Source: Streptomyces humi
Lineage (GTDB): Bacteria; Actinomycetota; Actinomycetes; Streptomycetales; Streptomycetaceae
Assembly: GCF_001005085.2 (NCBI RefSeq)
Contig: NZ_LBMU02000025.1
Coordinates: 150,221 to 214,220, forward strand
Length of the DNA: 64,000 nt
Direction of reading: 5' to 3'
Part shown: positions 41,117 through 50,145 of the stretch, piece by piece
Layout of the letters: every line of letters begins with the position of its first letter
Position numbering within the stretch: the first letter of the stretch is position 1
Notes under the pieces: model-generated
Database searches by the model: none
What the model was told of the DNA's origin: nothing
What the model saw: the letters and a program-made list of their open reading frames with translations, nothing else
Translations under genes and position numbers: made by a program

Positions 41117-42115
41117 ATGTCCAAGGTGTTCCCGCGTGTCGGCAGGCGCCGCGCGCTCCAGGCCGCGGCCGCCTCGGTCGTCGCGTTCGGGCTGCTGCTG
41201 TGGTGGCTGCTGCCGCTCGGCGAGGAGCCGCCGACCGGGACGATCACCTTCAGCACGGGCACGCTGCGGGGGGTCTACCAGGACTACGGCGAGCGGCTGC
41301 GCAACGAGCTGGGCAAGGACATGCCCGGGCTGAAGGTGAAGCTGGTGCAGAGCGCCGGGTCGTACGAGAACGTACGGCGGGTAGCGACCGGCCAGGCCGA
41401 CTTCACCATCGCGGCGGCCGACGCCGTGAAGACGTACGAACTCGACGGCGGCCGGGGCGCCGGACGGCTGCGCGGGGTGGCACGGCTCTACGACGACTAC
41501 GTCCAGCTCGTCGTACCGCGCGACTCGGGCATCACCGGTGTCGCGCAGCTGCGGCACAAGCGGGTCGCGATAGGGCTGCCCAACTCGGGTGTGCGCCTGA
41601 TCGCCAACCGGGTCCTCAGGGCCGCCGGGATCGACCCCGAGAAGGACGTCACCCCGGTGTCCGACGGCATAGACACCGGCCCCGACCAGCTGCGGCAGGG
41701 CCGGATCGACGCGTTCTTCTGGTCGGGCGGGCTGCCGACCAAGGGGCTCCTCGACCTCGCGAAGAAGTTCCGCTTCGCGTTCGTGCCGATCGACGGCGGT
41801 CTCGTCACCAGGCTGCACTCCGAGAGCGAGGCCGCGCTCTACTACCGGGCGACCAACATGCCCGAGTCGGCGTACCCGTCCGTGCAGCAGGGCACCACGG
41901 TGGCGACGATCGCGGTGTCCAACGTCCTGATGACCCGCAAGGACATGGATCCGCGCCTCACGGAGTGGGTGACCCGCACGGTGATCAAGAGCCGCGACGA
42001 CATCGGCAACCACGTCCACTCCGCCCAGCTGGTGGACCTGCGCACGGCGATCTACACGGACCCGCTGCCCTTGCAGGAGGGTGCACGCCGCTACTACCGC
42101 TCGGTCAAACCCTGA
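41117..42115 (+). CDS. TAXI family TRAP transporter solute-binding protein
   Basis: A 332-residue protein. A membrane-type N-terminal signal (RRALQAAAASVVAFGLLLWWLLPLG) is followed by the TAXI pattern TITFSTGTLRGVYQDYGERLRNEL, ARLYDDYVQLVVPRDSGI and IGLPNSGVRLIANRVL. TAXI proteins usually feed a fused TRAP permease for organic acids, but no permease gene is next to it. Its 3' end overlaps the 3' end of the sensor kinase gene by 11 bases. In streptomycetes this gene commonly lies beside the GluR-GluK system, so a sensing role for the kinase is possible. Confidence 0.8.
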   Translation: MSKVFPRVGRRRALQAAAASVVAFGLLLWWLLPLGEEPPTGTITFSTGTLRGVYQDYGERLRNELGKDMPGLKVKLVQSAGSYENVRRVATGQADFTIAAADAVKTYELDGGRGAGRLRGVARLYDDYVQLVVPRDSGITGVAQLRHKRVAIGLPNSGVRLIANRVLRAAGIDPEKDVTPVSDGIDTGPDQLRQGRIDAFFWSGGLPTKGLLDLAKKFRFAFVPIDGGLVTRLHSESEAALYYRATNMPESAYPSVQQGTTVATIAVSNVLMTRKDMDPRLTEWVTRTVIKSRDDIGNHVHSAQLVDLRTAIYTDPLPLQEGARRYYRSVKP

Positions 42116-43535
42116 CGGGGGCGCCCGCCGGCTCCCCTCCCCCGTTCCGCGGCACCGCGACGGTCACCCGCAGTCCACGGGGCTCATGGTGCTCGTACGA
42201 CAGCGAGCCGCCGCCCGCCGCCAGCAGCGCCCGGGTGATCGACAGCCCCAGCCCCGACCCCTTCACGTTCTGATGCCGCCCGCTGCGCCAGAACCGGTCC
42301 CCCACCCGCGCCAGTTCCTCGTCGGTCAGCCCCGGCCCCGTGTCGGTGACGACCACCTTCACCACCTGGGCCTCGACCACCACGGCCACCTCCACCACGC
42401 CCTCCTCGGGCGTGAACTTCACCGCGTTGTCGATCACCGCGTCCAGTGCGCTGGACAGCGTGATCGGATCGGCCCAGCCGGTGGCCGGCGGGCAGTTCCC
42501 GGCCAGCCGCACGCCCTGCGCCGCGGCGGCCGGGGCCCACGCGGCGACCCGTTCCTCCGTCAGCCGCCCCACGTCGGTCAGCACCAGGTCCGCGTCGGCG
42601 TGCTCGGCCAGCGCCAGGTCGAGCAGGTCGTCGAGGACCTGGGCGAGCCGCTTGCCCTCGGTCCGGACGGAGGCGATCTCCTCGTTGTCCTCGGGGAGTT
42701 CGAGGGCGAGCAGTTCGATGCGCAGCAGCAGCGCGGCGAGCGGGTTGCGCAGTTGGTGCGAGGCGTCGGCGACGAAGGCCCGCTGCTGCTCCAGCACGTC
42801 CTCGACGTTGTCCGCCATCTCGTTGAACGCCCGGGCCAGCCGCCTGAGTTCCGGCGGCCCGCCGGCCGCCGCGACCCGGGACTTGAGCCGCCCGCTGGCG
42901 ATCGCGTGGGTGGTGGCGTCCAGGACCCGTACGGGCCGCAGCACCCAGCCGGTCAGCCGGAGCGCGGCACCGACGGCGAGCAGCATCGCGGCGAACTCCC
43001 CGGCACCGATGAGCAGCCAGCCGCGCACGGTACGGGAACGCATCGGGCCGGTGGGCGAGTCGGTGACCACCACGGCGACGACATCGCCGTCCCGGATGAC
43101 CGGTGAGGCCACGACCAGCCGTGTGCGCTGCCATGGCCACACCTGCTCGGGGTCATGGCTGCGCCGGCTGAGCAGCGCCTCGTCGAACGCCTCCCGGACC
43201 TCGCCCGTCGTCGGCAGCACCCAGTCGTCGGGGGCGTTGGCCATGGAGGACGCGTTGCGGTAGAAGACGCCCGCACGGATGCCGTAGACCCCGTAGTAGC
43301 TCGCGAGTTCGCGGCGCAGGGTCTCCAGCCGGTCGTCGGTGCGCATGGGGCGCGCGGTGGTGGGGGTGTCGGTGACGAACTGGGCGAGGGCCGCGAAGCG
43401 CGCGGTGTCGTCGATCCGGTCGACGACGACCTTCTGCTGCTGCGCGGAGGCCGTGCTGACGGCGAGCGGGACGCCGAGCGCGAGGAGTACGGCCGCCATC
43501 AGGACGATGAGCAGCGGAAGGAGTCGTGTGCGCAC
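42105..43535 (-). CDS. gluK: Sensor histidine kinase GluK
   Basis: A 476-residue membrane kinase. Two membrane segments (about 5-30 and 172-197) bracket an extracellular domain of about 140 residues. HAMP follows, then the H-box FVADASHQLRNPLAAL with H260 and an ATPase domain with N-, D- and G-boxes (AVIDNAVKFT, VVVTDTGPGLTDEEL, GSGLGLSITRALL). It lies with a response-regulator gene opposite gluABCD, the arrangement known for GluR-GluK, which controls glutamate uptake in Streptomyces. The name rests on synteny. Confidence 0.85.
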   Translation of the reverse strand: MRTRLLPLLIVLMAAVLLALGVPLAVSTASAQQQKVVVDRIDDTARFAALAQFVTDTPTTARPMRTDDRLETLRRELASYYGVYGIRAGVFYRNASSMANAPDDWVLPTTGEVREAFDEALLSRRSHDPEQVWPWQRTRLVVASPVIRDGDVVAVVVTDSPTGPMRSRTVRGWLLIGAGEFAAMLLAVGAALRLTGWVLRPVRVLDATTHAIASGRLKSRVAAAGGPPELRRLARAFNEMADNVEDVLEQQRAFVADASHQLRNPLAALLLRIELLALELPEDNEEIASVRTEGKRLAQVLDDLLDLALAEHADADLVLTDVGRLTEERVAAWAPAAAAQGVRLAGNCPPATGWADPITLSSALDAVIDNAVKFTPEEGVVEVAVVVEAQVVKVVVTDTGPGLTDEELARVGDRFWRSGRHQNVKGSGLGLSITRALLAAGGGSLSYEHHEPRGLRVTVAVPRNGGGEPAGAPVRV

Positions 43536-43544
43536 CCGTCCCCG

Positions 43545-44231
43545 CTACGCGGCCGGGGCGACGAGCCGGTAACCGACGCCGCGTACGGTCTCGATGAGCG
43601 CGGGCATGCGCAGCTTGGCGCGCAGGGAGGCCACGTGCACCTCCAGGGTGCGGCCGGTCCCCTCCCAGCTGGTGCGCCAGACCTCGCTGATGATCTGCTC
43701 CCGGCGGAACACCACGCCCGGCCGCTGGGCGAGCAGCGCCAGCAGGTCGAACTCCTTGCGGGTCAGCTGGACGACCGTGCCGTCCACGCTGACCTGCCGG
43801 GTGGGCAGTTCGATGAGGACCGTGCCGAGCCGCAGCGCGCTGTCGCCGCCGGCCTGGCCGTCCTCGTGGTGGGTGCGCCGGCTGACGGCGTGGATCCGGG
43901 CGAGCAGTTCCCCGGTGTCGTAGGGCTTCACCACGTAGTCGTCGGCGCCCAGGTTGAGGCCGTGGATGCGGGAGCGGACGTCGGAGCGGGCGGTGACCAT
44001 GATCACCGGGGTGGCGGTGCGTTTGCGGATCTTGCCGCAGACCTCGTAGCCGTCCTGGTCGGGCAGGCCGAGGTCGAGCAGGACGACGTCGAAGGCGTCG
44101 CTCTCGGGGACGAGGGCCCGCAGGGCCTCCTCGCCGCTGCGGGCGTGGGTGACGGAGAACCCGTGCCGGGCCAGGACCGCGGAGAGCGCGGCGGCGACGT
44201 GGTTGTCGTCCTCGACGAGCAGCAGTCTCAT
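43545..44231 (-). CDS. gluR: OmpR-family response regulator GluR
   Basis: A 228-residue response regulator with phospho-acceptor D53 (LLDLGLPDQDG), T/K residues in VMVTARSD and VKPYDTGEL, and an OmpR winged helix (VQLTRKEFDLLALLAQRPGVVFRREQIISEVWRT, then VEVHVASLRAKL-like). ATG 44231 follows GGGGCCGG. It probably activates gluABCD through the 11-bp direct repeat at 44409-44426. Confidence 0.88.
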   Translation of the reverse strand: MRLLLVEDDNHVAAALSAVLARHGFSVTHARSGEEALRALVPESDAFDVVLLDLGLPDQDGYEVCGKIRKRTATPVIMVTARSDVRSRIHGLNLGADDYVVKPYDTGELLARIHAVSRRTHHEDGQAGGDSALRLGTVLIELPTRQVSVDGTVVQLTRKEFDLLALLAQRPGVVFRREQIISEVWRTSWEGTGRTLEVHVASLRAKLRMPALIETVRGVGYRLVAPAA

Positions 44232-44408
44232 CCCGGCCCCCTCCGGTTCAGCGGTCGTACGCGCACGCGTGCGCATCAGGGCAGTCACGCTGATGGACGC
44301 CGACGGCGTCAAGTGGGTTCCGGCGGCGGGCCCGTTCCGTTACGCGGCCGATATGCGAGCAGGTCACCGCTGCTACGACACGTGTCCGAATGCTATCGGA
44401 TCGTGATG

Positions 44409-44459
44409 CTCAGATCTCCCTCAGATGTAATGACGCTGGTCATCCGCCCTCACTACATT
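44409..44459 (+). promoter_or_regulatory. gluA promoter with OmpR-type direct repeat
   Basis: CTCAGAT occurs at 44409-44415 and 44420-44426, an 11-bp direct repeat as bound by OmpR-family regulators. Just downstream ATGACG (44430-44435) and TACATT (44454-44459) fit -35 and -10 boxes with an 18-bp spacer. GAGGAGGA lies ahead of the gluA start at 44494. Confidence 0.6.
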
Positions 44460-44493
44460 CCTCCGAAACCGAGGAGGACGGAGCCCGATAGCG

Positions 44494-45270
44494 ATGACCG
44501 AAGTATCGACGGCCAAGCAGGACGCGGCCGCGACCGGCGAACTGGTCGTCCTGAGGAGCGTCAACAAGCACTTCGGCGCGTTGCACGTGCTCCAGGACAT
44601 CGAGCTGACGATCGACCGAGGTGAGGTCGTCGTGGTGATCGGGCCCTCCGGGTCCGGCAAGTCCACTCTGTGCCGCACCATCAACCGCCTGGAGACCATC
44701 GACTCCGGGACGATCACGATCGACGGCAGGCCGCTGCCCCAGGAGGGCAGGGAACTGGCCCGGCTGCGCGCCGACGTCGGCATGGTCTTCCAGTCCTTCA
44801 ATCTCTTCGCGCACAAGACGGTGCTGGAGAACGTGACGCTCGGGCAGCTCAAGGTCCGCAAGGCCGACAAGAAGCAGGCCGAGGAGAAGGCCCGCGCTCT
44901 GCTCGACCGGGTCGGCGTGGGCACCCAGGCCGACAAGTACCCCGCGCAGCTCTCCGGCGGCCAGCAGCAGCGTGTCGCCATCGCCCGGGCGCTCGCGATG
45001 GACCCGAAGGTCATGCTCTTCGACGAGCCGACCTCGGCCCTCGACCCCGAGATGATCAACGAGGTCCTGGAGGTCATGCAGCAGCTGGCCCGGGACGGCA
45101 TGACCATGGTGGTGGTCACCCACGAGATGGGCTTCGCGCGCTCGGCCGCGAACCGGGTGGTCTTCATGGCCGACGGCCGCATCGTCGAGGAGGCCACGCC
45201 CGACCAGTTCTTCAGCAACCCGCGCAGCGACCGGGCCAAGGACTTCCTGTCGAAGATCCTGCACCACTGA
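44494..45270 (+). CDS. gluA: Glutamate ABC transporter ATP-binding protein
   Basis: A 258-residue ATPase. Walker [10 protein letters not shown] at 50-58, signature LSGGQ at 153-157, Walker B VMLFDEP at 173-179 and the H-loop VVTHEMGF are all present, the closest class being GlnQ-type polar amino-acid importers. First gene of a four-gene operon with a binding protein and two permeases. Confidence 0.93.
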   Translation: MTEVSTAKQDAAATGELVVLRSVNKHFGALHVLQDIELTIDRGEVVVVIGPSGSGKSTLCRTINRLETIDSGTITIDGRPLPQEGRELARLRADVGMVFQSFNLFAHKTVLENVTLGQLKVRKADKKQAEEKARALLDRVGVGTQADKYPAQLSGGQQQRVAIARALAMDPKVMLFDEPTSALDPEMINEVLEVMQQLARDGMTMVVVTHEMGFARSAANRVVFMADGRIVEEATPDQFFSNPRSDRAKDFLSKILHH

Positions 45271-45317
45271 CCCGCACGGCGATCCAGCAACCTTTCACCA
45301 CTCAAAGGATGTTCATC

Positions 45318-46163
45318 ATGCAGCTCCGCAAGGTCACCGCCGCCTCGGCCGCCGTGCTCGCCCTCGCCCTGTCCGCCACCGCGTGCGGCAGCGGCGACAA
45401 GGACGACAGCGGTTCCTCGGGCGGGGGCAAGATCAAGATCGGCATCAAGTTCGACCAGCCCGGCCTCGGCCTCAAGAAGCCGGACGGCACCTACGCCGGC
45501 TTCGACGTGGACGTGGCGACCTACGTGGCCAAGCAGCTCGGCTACGCCCCCGACAAGATCGAGTGGGTGGAGACCAAGAGCGCCGACCGCGAGAACGCCC
45601 TGGCACGCGGTGACGTGAAGTTCATCGCGGCCACCTACTCGATCACCGACGAGCGCAAGGCCAAGGTGGACTTCGCCGGCCCGTACCTGCTGGCCCACCA
45701 GGACCTGCTGGTCAAGACCGGCTCGGACATCGCCAAGGGCACGGACCTCAACGGCAAGAAGCTGTGTTCCGTGACCGGTTCGACCTCGGCGCAGAACGTG
45801 CAGAAGTCGATCGCCCCGAAGGCGCAGCTCAAGGAGCTGAGCTCCTACTCGGAGTGCATCGCCGGCCTCCAGAGCGGCGCCGTGGACGCGGTGACCACCG
45901 ACGACTCGATCCTCGCCGGCTTCGCCTCCCAGGAGCAGTACAAGGGCAAGTTCAAGCTCGCGGGCCTGAAGCTGAGCAACGAGAACTACGGCGTCGGCGT
46001 CAAGAAGGGCGACACCGCGACCGTCGACAAGATCAACAAGGCGCTGGAGAAGATGGTCTCCGACGGGTCCTGGCAGAAGGCCGTCGAGGCCAACTTCGGC
46101 CCGGCCGACTACAAGAACGAGCCGGCCCCGAAGATCGGCGTCATCGTTCCGAACGCCTCGTAG
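45318..46163 (+). CDS. gluB: Glutamate-binding lipoprotein
   Basis: A 281-residue family-3 solute-binding protein with lipoprotein signal VLALALSATACGSG and the amino-acid-binding fold (IKFDQPGLGLKKPDGTYAGFDVDVATYVAKQLGY, then FIAATYSITDERKAKVDFAGPYL and KKLCSVTGSTSAQNV). ATG at 45318 is placed eight bases after AAAGGA; ATG at 45309 would be too close. A stable hairpin follows the gene. Confidence 0.93.
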   Translation: MQLRKVTAASAAVLALALSATACGSGDKDDSGSSGGGKIKIGIKFDQPGLGLKKPDGTYAGFDVDVATYVAKQLGYAPDKIEWVETKSADRENALARGDVKFIAATYSITDERKAKVDFAGPYLLAHQDLLVKTGSDIAKGTDLNGKKLCSVTGSTSAQNVQKSIAPKAQLKELSSYSECIAGLQSGAVDAVTTDDSILAGFASQEQYKGKFKLAGLKLSNENYGVGVKKGDTATVDKINKALEKMVSDGSWQKAVEANFGPADYKNEPAPKIGVIVPNAS

Positions 46164-46190
46164 TCACAGCCCAGCCAAGCGGGTTCCTGC

Positions 46191-46228
46191 GGCGCGCCGC
46201 CGTCCGTCGCGATCACGGCGGCGGCGCC
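46191..46228 (+). terminator. Intra-operon hairpin between gluB and gluC
   Basis: GCCGCCGT at 46196-46203 pairs perfectly with 46215-46222, extending with a bulge to GGCGCG/GGCGCC. A partial terminator or 3' stabiliser here would give more binding protein than permease. Confidence 0.5.
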
Positions 46229-46272
46229 CCCGCCCCACCGCATTCGCCACCCACCCGGAAGCGCGGGAGATC

Positions 46273-46938
46273 GTGTTCGACTTTCTTGAAGGTTACGACG
46301 TCCTAGGGGCGTTCTGGATGACGGTGAAGCTCACCGCCCTCTCCGCCGTGGGCTCGCTGGTCTGGGGCACCCTGCTGGCCGCGATGCGGGTCAGCCCGGT
46401 CCCCCTGCTGCGCGGCTTCGGCACCGTCTACGTCAACGTCGTCCGGAACATCCCCCTGACGGTGATCATCCTCTTCAGCTCGCTCGGCCTCGCCGACATC
46501 TTCGGTGCCACCATGGGCACCGGCGACTTCAAGGTCCAGGGCTTCCGGCTGGCCGTGCTCGGCCTGGTCGCCTACACGGCGGCCTTCGTCTGCGAGGCGG
46601 TGCGCTCCGGCATCAACACGGTGCCGATGGGGCAGGCGGAGGCCGCCCGGGCCATCGGTCTGAGCTTCAGCCAGACCCTCACCCTGGTGGTGCTCCCGCA
46701 GGCGTTCCGCGCGGTCATCGGACCGCTGGCCAACGTCCTGATCGCGCTGACCAAGAACACCACGGTCGCGGCCGCGATCGGGGTGGCCGAGGCCGCGTAC
46801 CTGATGAAGACGATGATCGAGAACGAGGCGCAGACGCTGCTCATCGGCGCGATCTTCGCCTTCGGGTTCGTGGTCCTGACCCTGCCGACCGGTCTGCTGC
46901 TGGGCCGGCTGGGCAAGCGACTGGCGGTGAAGCGATGA
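46273..46938 (+). CDS. gluC: Glutamate ABC transporter permease 1
   Basis: A 221-residue permease with five membrane segments and the HEAA-type loop EAARAIGLSFSQTLTLVVLPQAFRAVIGPLAN. FDFLEGYDVLGAFWMTVKLTALSAVGS at the start is typical of GlnP-type subunits. GTG start; overlaps gluD by four bases. Confidence 0.92.
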   Translation: MFDFLEGYDVLGAFWMTVKLTALSAVGSLVWGTLLAAMRVSPVPLLRGFGTVYVNVVRNIPLTVIILFSSLGLADIFGATMGTGDFKVQGFRLAVLGLVAYTAAFVCEAVRSGINTVPMGQAEAARAIGLSFSQTLTLVVLPQAFRAVIGPLANVLIALTKNTTVAAAIGVAEAAYLMKTMIENEAQTLLIGAIFAFGFVVLTLPTGLLLGRLGKRLAVKR

Positions 46939-47837
46939 GCTCGGTCCTCTACGACACCCCCGGCCCCCGCGCCAGGCGGCGCAACCTCCTCCTCACCGTG
47001 GTCTTCTCGGTCCTGTTCGCCCTCCTCCTGTGGTGGGCCTGGCAGAAGATGGACGAGAAGGGCCAGTTCACCTCCGCCCTCTGGAAGCCGTTCACCGAGT
47101 CCGAGGCCTGGACGACCTACCTGCTCCCCGGCCTCGCCAACACCCTGAAGGCCGCCGCGCTCGCGATGGTGATCGCCCTTCCGCTGGGCGCGGTCTTCGG
47201 CATCGCGCGGCTGTCCGACCACCGGTGGGTGCGGGGCGTGTCCGGCACGGTGGTGGAGTTCTTCCGGGCCATCCCGGTGCTGCTGCTGATGCTGTTCGCC
47301 AACGAGTTCTACTCCCGCTCCACGAACGTCGGCAGCGAGGACCGCCCCCTCTACGCGGTCGTCACCGGACTGGTGCTCTACAACGCGGCCGTCCTCGCCG
47401 AGGTCGTCCGGGCCGGCATCCTCTCGCTGCCCAAGGGGCAGACGGAGGCCGCGTACGCGATCGGTCTGCGCAAGGGCCAGACGATGAGCAGCATCCTGCT
47501 GCCGCAGGCGGTCACGGCGATGCTGCCGGCGATCGTCAGCCAGCTGGTGGTCATCGTGAAGGACACCGCACTCGGCGGTGTGATGATCGGTTTCACCGAA
47601 CTGCTCAACTCGCGCGGCACGCTCGCCGCCAACTACGCCAACGTGATCCCGAGCTTCATCGTGGTCGCGGTCATGTTCATCGTGCTGAACTTCATCCTGA
47701 CCAGTTTCGCGAGCTGGCTGGAGCGCCGGCTGCGGCGCAGCAAGCGCAGCACGGGCGCGGTGCTCGGCGTCGAGAAGGTCGACGAACTGAACGCGGCCGA
47801 GGTGGGCGGCGGCTTCGGTTCGGGAGCGTCCGCCTGA
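46935..47837 (+). CDS. gluD: Glutamate ABC transporter permease 2
   Basis: A 300-residue permease. An extra N-terminal membrane helix (LLLTVVFSVLFALLLWWAW) precedes the usual five segments, with the loop EAAYAIGLRKGQTMSSILLPQAVTAMLPAIVSQ. A hydrophilic tail of about 45 residues ends the protein. It completes the gluABCD importer and is followed by a strong terminator. Confidence 0.92.
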   Translation: MSSVLYDTPGPRARRRNLLLTVVFSVLFALLLWWAWQKMDEKGQFTSALWKPFTESEAWTTYLLPGLANTLKAAALAMVIALPLGAVFGIARLSDHRWVRGVSGTVVEFFRAIPVLLLMLFANEFYSRSTNVGSEDRPLYAVVTGLVLYNAAVLAEVVRAGILSLPKGQTEAAYAIGLRKGQTMSSILLPQAVTAMLPAIVSQLVVIVKDTALGGVMIGFTELLNSRGTLAANYANVIPSFIVVAVMFIVLNFILTSFASWLERRLRRSKRSTGAVLGVEKVDELNAAEVGGGFGSGASA

Positions 47838-47862
47838 CGTCGGGTCAACCCGCGTGACATCC

Positions 47863-47902
47863 CCGGAGGCAGCGGTCCAGCGACCGCTGCCTCCGGCGTT
47901 TT
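47863..47902 (+). terminator. gluABCD terminator
   Basis: CCGGAGGCAGCGGTC at 47863-47877 pairs perfectly with 47882-47896 around a CAGC loop, followed by CGTTTT. A textbook factor-independent terminator. Confidence 0.92.
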
Positions 47903-48072
47903 CCGCCGCGTCACCGCACCCGCGCGCCCGCCATGCTGACGTGTCCCCGGGTGCGCCGCTTGACCGGGTGGCGCCCAGTCTGTTGCATACGTTCTGTGAT
48001 CGTGCACCCTGCTCCAACAATCTGTTCATCCATGTCCGCCGGGACTTGCGTACGGGCAGGGGGCGCCGCGCC

Positions 48073-49794
48073 GTGGATCCGGTGATCATCGTCGGAGCGG
48101 GGCCCGTCGGGCTCACGCTCGCCCTGGCGCTGGCCCGTCAGGAGGTGCCGTCCGTCGTCCTGGACGAGGGCCCGGGCAAGGACGAGTCCCGGCCGGCGCG
48201 CACGGTGGTGCTGCGCGAGGACACCGCCGCCCTGGTCACGCGCCTCAGCGGCGCCCCGCTGGACGATCTGGGCACCCGCTGGACCGGCTGGCGGTCCATG
48301 CGCCGCCGGCAGGTCATGCGCGAGGTGGTGTTCGACGAGGCCACCGAGCCGTCCCCGCTGCACATCGCCCAGCATGTGCTGACGAACGCCCTGCGCACCG
48401 CGATCGCCGACGAACCGCTCGTCAAGGTCGCCACCGACAGCCGCCTGGACGGCGTCGAGCAGGAACGCTCCGGGGTCACCGCGCACACCCGGGGCCCCAG
48501 GGGCACCTGGTGGCGCGGCAGTTACCTGGTGGGCTGCGACGGGCCCCGCTCGACCGTGCGCAAGCTCCTGGACATCCGTTTCCCGGGCCGCACTGCGGTG
48601 GAGCGGCACGCGGTCGCCGCGCTGCGCGCGGAACTTCCGTGGCCGGGTCAGGCGTTGCTCCATCGGACCCCGCCGTGGCGGACGTCCGGGCCCTCGGCCG
48701 GGGAGGTGACCGCCCGCCCCCTCCCGGACGGCGCCTGGCGCCTGGACTGGCTGCTGCCGCCCGGCAAGGACCTGGTGACGCCCGAGCTCCTGGTGTCCCG
48801 GATCCGCGAGACCCTCGCGGGCTGGACGGGCGGCACCACACCGCCGTACGACCTGCTGGACACCGGCGTCCACACCGTGCACCACCGGCTCGCCCGCCGG
48901 TGGCGGGTGGGCCGGGTGTTCGTCGCCGGCGACGCGGCGCACCTGCTCGGCGCACTCGGGACGCACGGGCTGGACGAGGGGCTGCGGGACGTCGACAACC
49001 TCGCCTGGAAACTGGCCCCCGCCTGGCACCACGGCCCCCACGAGGCGCTGCTGGACAGCTACCAGACCGAGCGGCGCGCGACGGTCGCGGCCCGGCTGCG
49101 CGCCGCCGACCAGGTGCTGCCGGTGCTGCGCGGCGGCGGCGGGCTGCGCGGGTTCGTACCGGGCACGTCCCGGGGCCAGGACGCCCTCCTCACGGACGGC
49201 CACCTGGGGCACGGCGCGCTCGGTGCGCCGGGGGCGTACGCCGACTCCCCGCTCGCACCACGGGAGCTGGAGCACGAGATCGCGGTCGACACCCCGCCGG
49301 GAGCACCGGTCACCGACGTCCGGGTCACGGCGGAGGACGGGACCTTCGTACCCCTGCGCTCGCGGCTGGGCCGCGGCGCGCTGCTGGTGGTCCTCGTCGC
49401 GCCCGGCACGGGTGTGTGGGACCGCAAGCACTGGATGTCCGCCGGGATCATGCCCCGGCTCGCGGCCGCCGTGACCGCGCTGCCGCACCCCGCCGAGCTG
49501 CTGGTCGCCGAGGCGTACCCGGGCGCCCCGGCGCACACCGTGCTGCTCGTGCGCCCCGACGGCCACCTGGTCACCGCCCTGAACGGGGTCCGGCCCGCCG
49601 ATCTGTACACGGCCGCCGAGGCGACGCTGGGCGGCAAGGACAAGGCCGGGACGGAGCGGCCGGAGAGCGCGCCGCGGGCAGGGAGCCCGCGGAAGTCACC
49701 GGGGACGCAGAGCGCGCAGGGGACGCAGGGGACGCAGAGGGCTGAGCAGGCGGAAGCGGAGGCCCAGGCTCAGGCCGGCTCCACCGCACGGTGA
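48073..49794 (+). CDS. FAD-dependent aromatic-type monooxygenase
   Basis: A 573-residue class A flavoprotein. The FAD-binding start DPVIIVGAGPVGLTLALALARQ, the middle LVGCDGPRSTVRK and the GD motif VFVAGDAAHLLGALGTHGLDEGLRDVDNLAWKLA are intact. The substrate is unknown. The tail of about 70 residues is glutamine/alanine-rich and low in complexity. GTG at 48073 is preferred as it starts at the Rossmann fold; a TTG 27 bases upstream is possible. Confidence 0.8.
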   Translation: MDPVIIVGAGPVGLTLALALARQEVPSVVLDEGPGKDESRPARTVVLREDTAALVTRLSGAPLDDLGTRWTGWRSMRRRQVMREVVFDEATEPSPLHIAQHVLTNALRTAIADEPLVKVATDSRLDGVEQERSGVTAHTRGPRGTWWRGSYLVGCDGPRSTVRKLLDIRFPGRTAVERHAVAALRAELPWPGQALLHRTPPWRTSGPSAGEVTARPLPDGAWRLDWLLPPGKDLVTPELLVSRIRETLAGWTGGTTPPYDLLDTGVHTVHHRLARRWRVGRVFVAGDAAHLLGALGTHGLDEGLRDVDNLAWKLAPAWHHGPHEALLDSYQTERRATVAARLRAADQVLPVLRGGGGLRGFVPGTSRGQDALLTDGHLGHGALGAPGAYADSPLAPRELEHEIAVDTPPGAPVTDVRVTAEDGTFVPLRSRLGRGALLVVLVAPGTGVWDRKHWMSAGIMPRLAAAVTALPHPAELLVAEAYPGAPAHTVLLVRPDGHLVTALNGVRPADLYTAAEATLGGKDKAGTERPESAPRAGSPRKSPGTQSAQGTQGTQRAEQAEAEAQAQAGSTAR

Positions 49795-49822
49795 CCACGG
49801 TCCCGTGCGGCGGCCGTCCACC

Positions 49823-49974
49823 CATGTGACGCTGAGTTGACCGGCCTGCGCCCCGTCCACCATGTGACGCTGAGTTGACCGGCCTGCACCCCGCCCACCA
49901 TGTGACGCTGAGTTGACCGGCCTGCACCCCGCCCACCATGTGACGCTGAGTTGACCGGCCTGCACCGACATGGT
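49823..49974. repeat. 38-bp tandem repeat, four copies
   Basis: Four near-identical copies start at 49823, 49861, 49899 and 49937. Each begins CATGTGACGCTGAGTTGACC and ends GCCTGCACCCCGCCCAC or a close variant. The period of 38 is not a multiple of three and there is no spacer variation. The array lies between the monooxygenase stop and the leader peptide of the cysteine dioxygenase gene, so it may hold its promoter. Confidence 0.9.
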
Positions 49975-49986
49975 GTACTCCGCATC

Positions 49987-50073
49987 GTGAACGACACGAC
50001 TGTGCGCCTGTGGCGGAAGGTCCATGTGGACCTCGTCCGCTATGCGGGCTGCGTGTGTCTTCCGTCCTGCTGA
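49987..50073 (+). CDS. Cysteine-rich leader peptide
   Basis: A 28-residue frame, GTG to TGA, with sequence VNDTTVRLWRKVHVDLVRY then AGCVCLPSC. The RL-RKVHVDL(V)R pattern is that of the short putative leader peptides placed before sulfur-metabolism genes in Streptomyces. Three cysteines fall in the last seven residues. The stop codon directly abuts an RNA stem ahead of the cysteine dioxygenase start, so ribosome stalling at cysteine codons could control translation. Confidence 0.75.
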   Translation: MNDTTVRLWRKVHVDLVRYAGCVCLPSC

Positions 50074-50074
50074 T

Positions 50075-50124
50075 TTCGCATCTCTCCTCCTTCTGCGGGC
50101 GCCGTCTGCGCCCGGTTCTGCGAA
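50075..50124 (+). promoter_or_regulatory. Candidate attenuator stem downstream of the leader peptide
   Basis: TTCGCA (50075-50080) pairs with TGCGAA (50119-50124), enclosing a hairpin CGGGCGC-CGTCT-GCGCCCG at 50096-50114. The stem sits between the leader stop (50073) and AGGA (50133) of the next gene. Confidence 0.55.
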
Positions 50125-50145
50125 CCCTCATCAGGAACGGTGCAC

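Noticed and set aside
49823..49974. CRISPR array or coding repeats
   Set aside because: The 38-bp period has no unique spacers and is not a multiple of three; all three frames stay open merely because of the repeat.
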